Source: Clusia tigrina (Eukaryota; Arthropoda; Insecta; Diptera; Clusiidae). From it: a DNA stretch of 64,000 nucleotides. Shown in pieces: positions 62,990 through 64,000 of the stretch. The position numbers and the translations under genes are program-made. The notes beneath the pieces are model-generated. The model had not been told where the DNA came from and did no database searches. It saw nothing but the letters and a program-made list of their open reading frames with translations. Position 1 is the stretch's first letter; each line of letters starts with the position of its first letter. The DNA is taken from positions 26,134,016 to 26,198,015 of the forward strand of contig OV050030.1 in assembly GCA_920105625.2 (NCBI GenBank), given 5' to 3'.

Positions 62990-64000
62990 AACAACCCTTT
63001 GATAAACACTTTGAAACTGCTTCCAACAAAACTTTACTCAACTGAGTCCACACGCAATCGATGGGCAGTTGTGTGCCCAGTGCCTATATTTACATGCTGC
63101 GGAGTAGGGCCGGATTTATTGATTGATTTTGAGTGGATGCATTATTTACCAAGTAATTGTACAACAACAAAGGGTCGGAAATTCACTTAACGATGTCGGG
63201 AACACTTTAAACAAATTAACTGCCACAGCAGCAGCGACATAACAACAACAACAACAACAATCACTACGAGAACAATGCTAATTATTTACTTTGTTTTAAA
63301 GCACATTTGCACACACCCACATATGAAGCGATACAACACGATAAAAACAACAACAACAACAACAACAACAACACTAACAACACCTCTTTCATCTTGAAGT
63401 GTTTATCATTTCTCTTTAGTTTAAGCACAATGCAAGCACGGTTCATGTATAAAAAACCACACCTAGGTATAATAATTGTGTAATATTCCGTAGGTGAAAA
63501 GAATGCAGCCAAAGGCGGCAGCAGGAGCAGGAGCAGCTGACAGCACTGTTAAGCTGGTTGCCTTAGTCAACACCAATACTGGCAACTGTTCAAAAAAGGA
63601 CTCCATTTTGACGAAGAATTACCGAACAATTGCTTTGCTTAGCAGTACCGCACTAAAAAAAGAACAACTACAACAACAACAACAAAAAGTGAACAAAAAC
63701 ACAAAGAAAAGCACCAAAAAAAGAATTGAATTGGCGTACAACCAACCCCACACTCACGCCCGGCATGTGATTTACGTGAAACTTGGAACACTTTAAGCAA
63801 GTGCACAGAAGCAAGCAACGGTTTACTAGCTTTGCTGGCTTGGATTGGTTTGGATTGGATTGGAAATATGGTGGTAACGTGACCTCAAACAACAACTACA
63901 TGGACTTCTACTGCATACGGTGAGCGGCAGGATACAATTGAAGTCCGTAGTCACAGCAGTCCTTTGTGTGTGGCTGCAGAAAACGCTTAGTCAAATTTTC
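62990..64000. other. No firm gene; AAC/CAA microsatellites
   Basis: (CAA)n tracts at 63241-63260, 63345-63372 and 63667-63687. A + strand 100-codon frame (63494-63796) is Gln/Lys/Ala-rich because of these tracts. Upstream aPKC exons, including PB1, may lie beyond this end. Confidence 0.45.

Noticed and set aside
63494..63796. 100-codon + strand frame with Gln/Lys runs
   Set aside because: It is driven by CAA/AAG microsatellites; there is no domain and no sign of splicing or conservation.
1..64000. CRISPR array or prokaryotic defence system
   Set aside because: The tandem repeats lack unique spacers of constant length, and the genes, introns and transposons are those of a fly.
35583..64000. 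A PB1-domain exon for the classical aPKC isoform
   Set aside because: I looked on the - strand for the conserved PB1 blocks and did not find them by eye; the exon may lie beyond 64000. A tblastn of an insect aPKC PB1 domain would settle it.

Overview
This is nuclear DNA from a higher dipteran fly. A tephritid fruit fly such as Bactrocera, Zeugodacus or Rhagoletis is my inference, not something the sequence proves. Support comes from a Drosophila-like atypical protein kinase C (aPKC), short GT-AG introns of 61-73 nt, fly-type mariner, non-LTR, SINE and MITE remnants, and a very AT-rich background full of minisatellites. It is not bacterial: there are no operons, rRNAs or CRISPR arrays.

Two protein-coding genes are well supported. 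A FAIM-family gene lies on the + strand (12402-13340, three coding exons, about 222 aa). On the - strand, most of the window belongs to aPKC. Its exons, in transcript order, are: a long alternative N-terminus (60612-60187 and 55966-55078), the linker/pseudosubstrate/C1 exons (35583-35533 and 33645-33560), one large exon with the rest of C1, the hinge and most of the kinase (33469-32474), a kinase C-lobe exon (32405-32211), two homologous alternative C-tail exons (31829-31708 or 27864-27749), and the last coding exon (27536-27449). I found no PB1-domain exon, so the start of the classical isoform probably lies beyond 64000. The two genes converge tail to tail.

The most interesting coding observations concern aPKC. 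(1) The C-tail exons at 31.7 and 27.7 kb have identical phases and look mutually exclusive; one carries the NFD active-site tether of PKCs and the other has NFP. (2) The 60.6/55.9 kb exons join in frame (phase 1, completing a Val codon) to the pre-pseudosubstrate exon, predicting a Ser/Gly/His- and Cys/Pro-rich N-terminus in place of PB1. (3) A pair of tiny exon-like blocks (23 and 37 nt, 73-nt intron) and a distal terminal-exon candidate (23580-23365) may give further isoforms. (4) The N-terminal exon lies just downstream, in transcript order, of a six-copy 71-bp repeat with five perfect DREF (TATCGATA) sites.

The rest is intergenic and intronic DNA. About 25 distinct tandem repeats include an 18-bp array of 2 kb with 270-bp higher-order structure, a 55-bp palindromic satellite, a 71-bp array at 39.3-40.0 kb, a 47-bp array at 56.4-57.0 kb and a 2.5-kb A-rich strand-asymmetric array. 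Transposon relics include two dead mariners, several non-LTR 3' ends, a tRNA-derived SINE family, an isolated MITE, and three copies of a 187-192 bp hAT-like MITE with 8-bp target duplications.
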